A stretch of DNA of 6,086 nt from Kiritimatiellia bacterium (GTDB lineage Bacteria > Verrucomicrobiota > Kiritimatiellia > RFP12 > UBA1067), in the NCBI GenBank assembly GCA_017385345.1, contig JAFNRY010000148.1:1-6086 (forward strand). The letters are read 5' to 3'. This document shows, piece after piece, positions 5,687 through 6,086 of the stretch. Numbering within the stretch: the first letter of the stretch is position 1; the number at the start of each line of letters is the position of its first letter. Position numbers and translations under genes: made by a program. Under the pieces are notes generated by a model. It was given only the letters and a program-made list of their open reading frames with translations. It made no database searches and was not told where the DNA came from.

Positions 5687-6086
5687 TTTTTCTGTTCCTT
5701 CTGTGTTTTGGGTTGCTGCCCGCGCGCGACGAGTTTCGAAAGCCCCGCCAGAACGCAGGTGAAAGCGAGCATGAGGGTGGAAAGCGCGAAGACGGCGGGA
5801 AGATTCCGCGAATGCTTCGTCATCGAGCTTACGTACGTCGGGAAAGTGTTCGTGCCGGCGCCGTTCACGAAAGAGGTTATGACCACATCGTCTATGGAGA
5901 GGGTGAAAGCGAGCAGGCCGCCCGCAACGACGCCCGGCATGAGAATCGGAAGCTGCACGCGGAAGAACGTGTACCACGGCCCCGCGCCGAGATCGTACGC
6001 CGCCTCCACGATCCTGTCGTCGAAGTCCTGCAGCCGCGCGAGAACCGTCATCGCCACGTAGGAGACGCAGAAAGTGACATGCGATA
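5683..6086 (-). CDS. potC: Spermidine/putrescine ABC transporter permease PotC, C-terminal part (5' end off the window)
   Basis: This is an inner-membrane subunit forming half of the channel of the polyamine importer, partnered by PotB and driven by the PotA ATPase. The frame is open from the right edge to the TGA at 5683 and gives about 133 C-terminal residues. It begins HVTFCVSYVAMTVLARL, much like E. coli PotC. The EAA loop that docks on the ATPase is present (EAAYDLGAGPWYTFFRVQLP), followed by hydrophobic segments with LLAFTLSIDDVVITSFV and LPAVFALSTLMLAFTCVLAGL, then a charged cytoplasmic tail ending KEQKK. SIDDVV corresponds to the PotC SMDDVV motif. The stop overlaps the potD start by 4 nt, so this is the usual permease-then-binding-protein order of a pot operon. 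Confidence 0.95.
   Translation of the reverse strand, partial: SHVTFCVSYVAMTVLARLQDFDDRIVEAAYDLGAGPWYTFFRVQLPILMPGVVAGGLLAFTLSIDDVVITSFVNGAGTNTFPTYVSSMTKHSRNLPAVFALSTLMLAFTCVLAGLSKLVARGQQPKTQKEQKK
5695..5701 (-). promoter_or_regulatory. Ribosome binding site of potD, inside potC
   Basis: The minus strand reads GAAGGAA followed by 8 nt and then the ATG at 5686. It lies in the last codons of the permease gene and supports the chosen potD start, with translation coupled through the ATGA stop-start overlap. Confidence 0.7.

Noticed and set aside
5687..5977. Upstream extension of the potD frame to 5977
   Set aside because: The extension lies wholly within the permease coding sequence, reads as low-quality shadow sequence and would bury the lipoprotein signal peptide.
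5012..6061. A 349-codon plus-strand open frame opposite potD and potC
   Set aside because: The minus strand encodes clear PotD and PotC homologues joined by an ATGA overlap; the plus frame is their antisense shadow.

Overview
This 6.1 kb window is GC-rich, gene-dense bacterial DNA carrying five genes: two cut by the window edges and three complete. No rRNA, tRNA, CRISPR array, transposase or phage gene was seen. The organism cannot be named from the sequence. A eukaryote-type (GBE1-like, GH13_8) branching enzyme, a lipoprotein-type polyamine-binding protein and a large unclassified protein would fit a Kiritimatiellota/Lentisphaerae/Verrucomicrobia-type bacterium, but that is a guess from family knowledge.

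Left third (1-1716, minus strand): one long reading frame, open from an ATG at 1716 to the left edge (572 codons, 3' end missing). It has a clear ribosome binding site. It encodes a large, probably soluble protein that I do not recognise with certainty; the segment around residues 453-503 recalls DUF3626-type proteins.

Intergenic region (1717-1979): a divergent promoter region with a candidate sigma-70-type promoter facing each way, a 22-bp-arm imperfect palindrome (1829-1877), and a 20-bp unit repeated twice in tandem (1909-1948) that covers the -35 region of the rightward promoter.

Middle (1980-4629, plus strand): a tight two-gene unit. rnhB (RNase HII, removal of ribonucleotides from DNA) overlaps by 14 nt the start of a 674-residue glycogen branching enzyme of the eukaryotic GBE1 type, with all catalytic residues present. 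A consensus ribosome binding site for the second gene lies inside the end of rnhB. These two genes use ATA for isoleucine far more often than the flanking genes.

Right third (4598-6086, minus strand): the end of a polyamine ABC-transporter operon. The C-terminal part of the PotC permease is joined by a 4-nt ATGA overlap to a PotD/PotF-type substrate-binding lipoprotein. The potA and potB partners, if present, would lie beyond the right edge. The potD and branching-enzyme genes converge and overlap tail-to-tail by 32 bp, with a perfect 16-bp stem-loop inside the branching-enzyme coding sequence just past the potD stop.

No proven new system is visible. The most worthwhile unknown is the left-hand large protein together with the structured divergent promoter region next to it.
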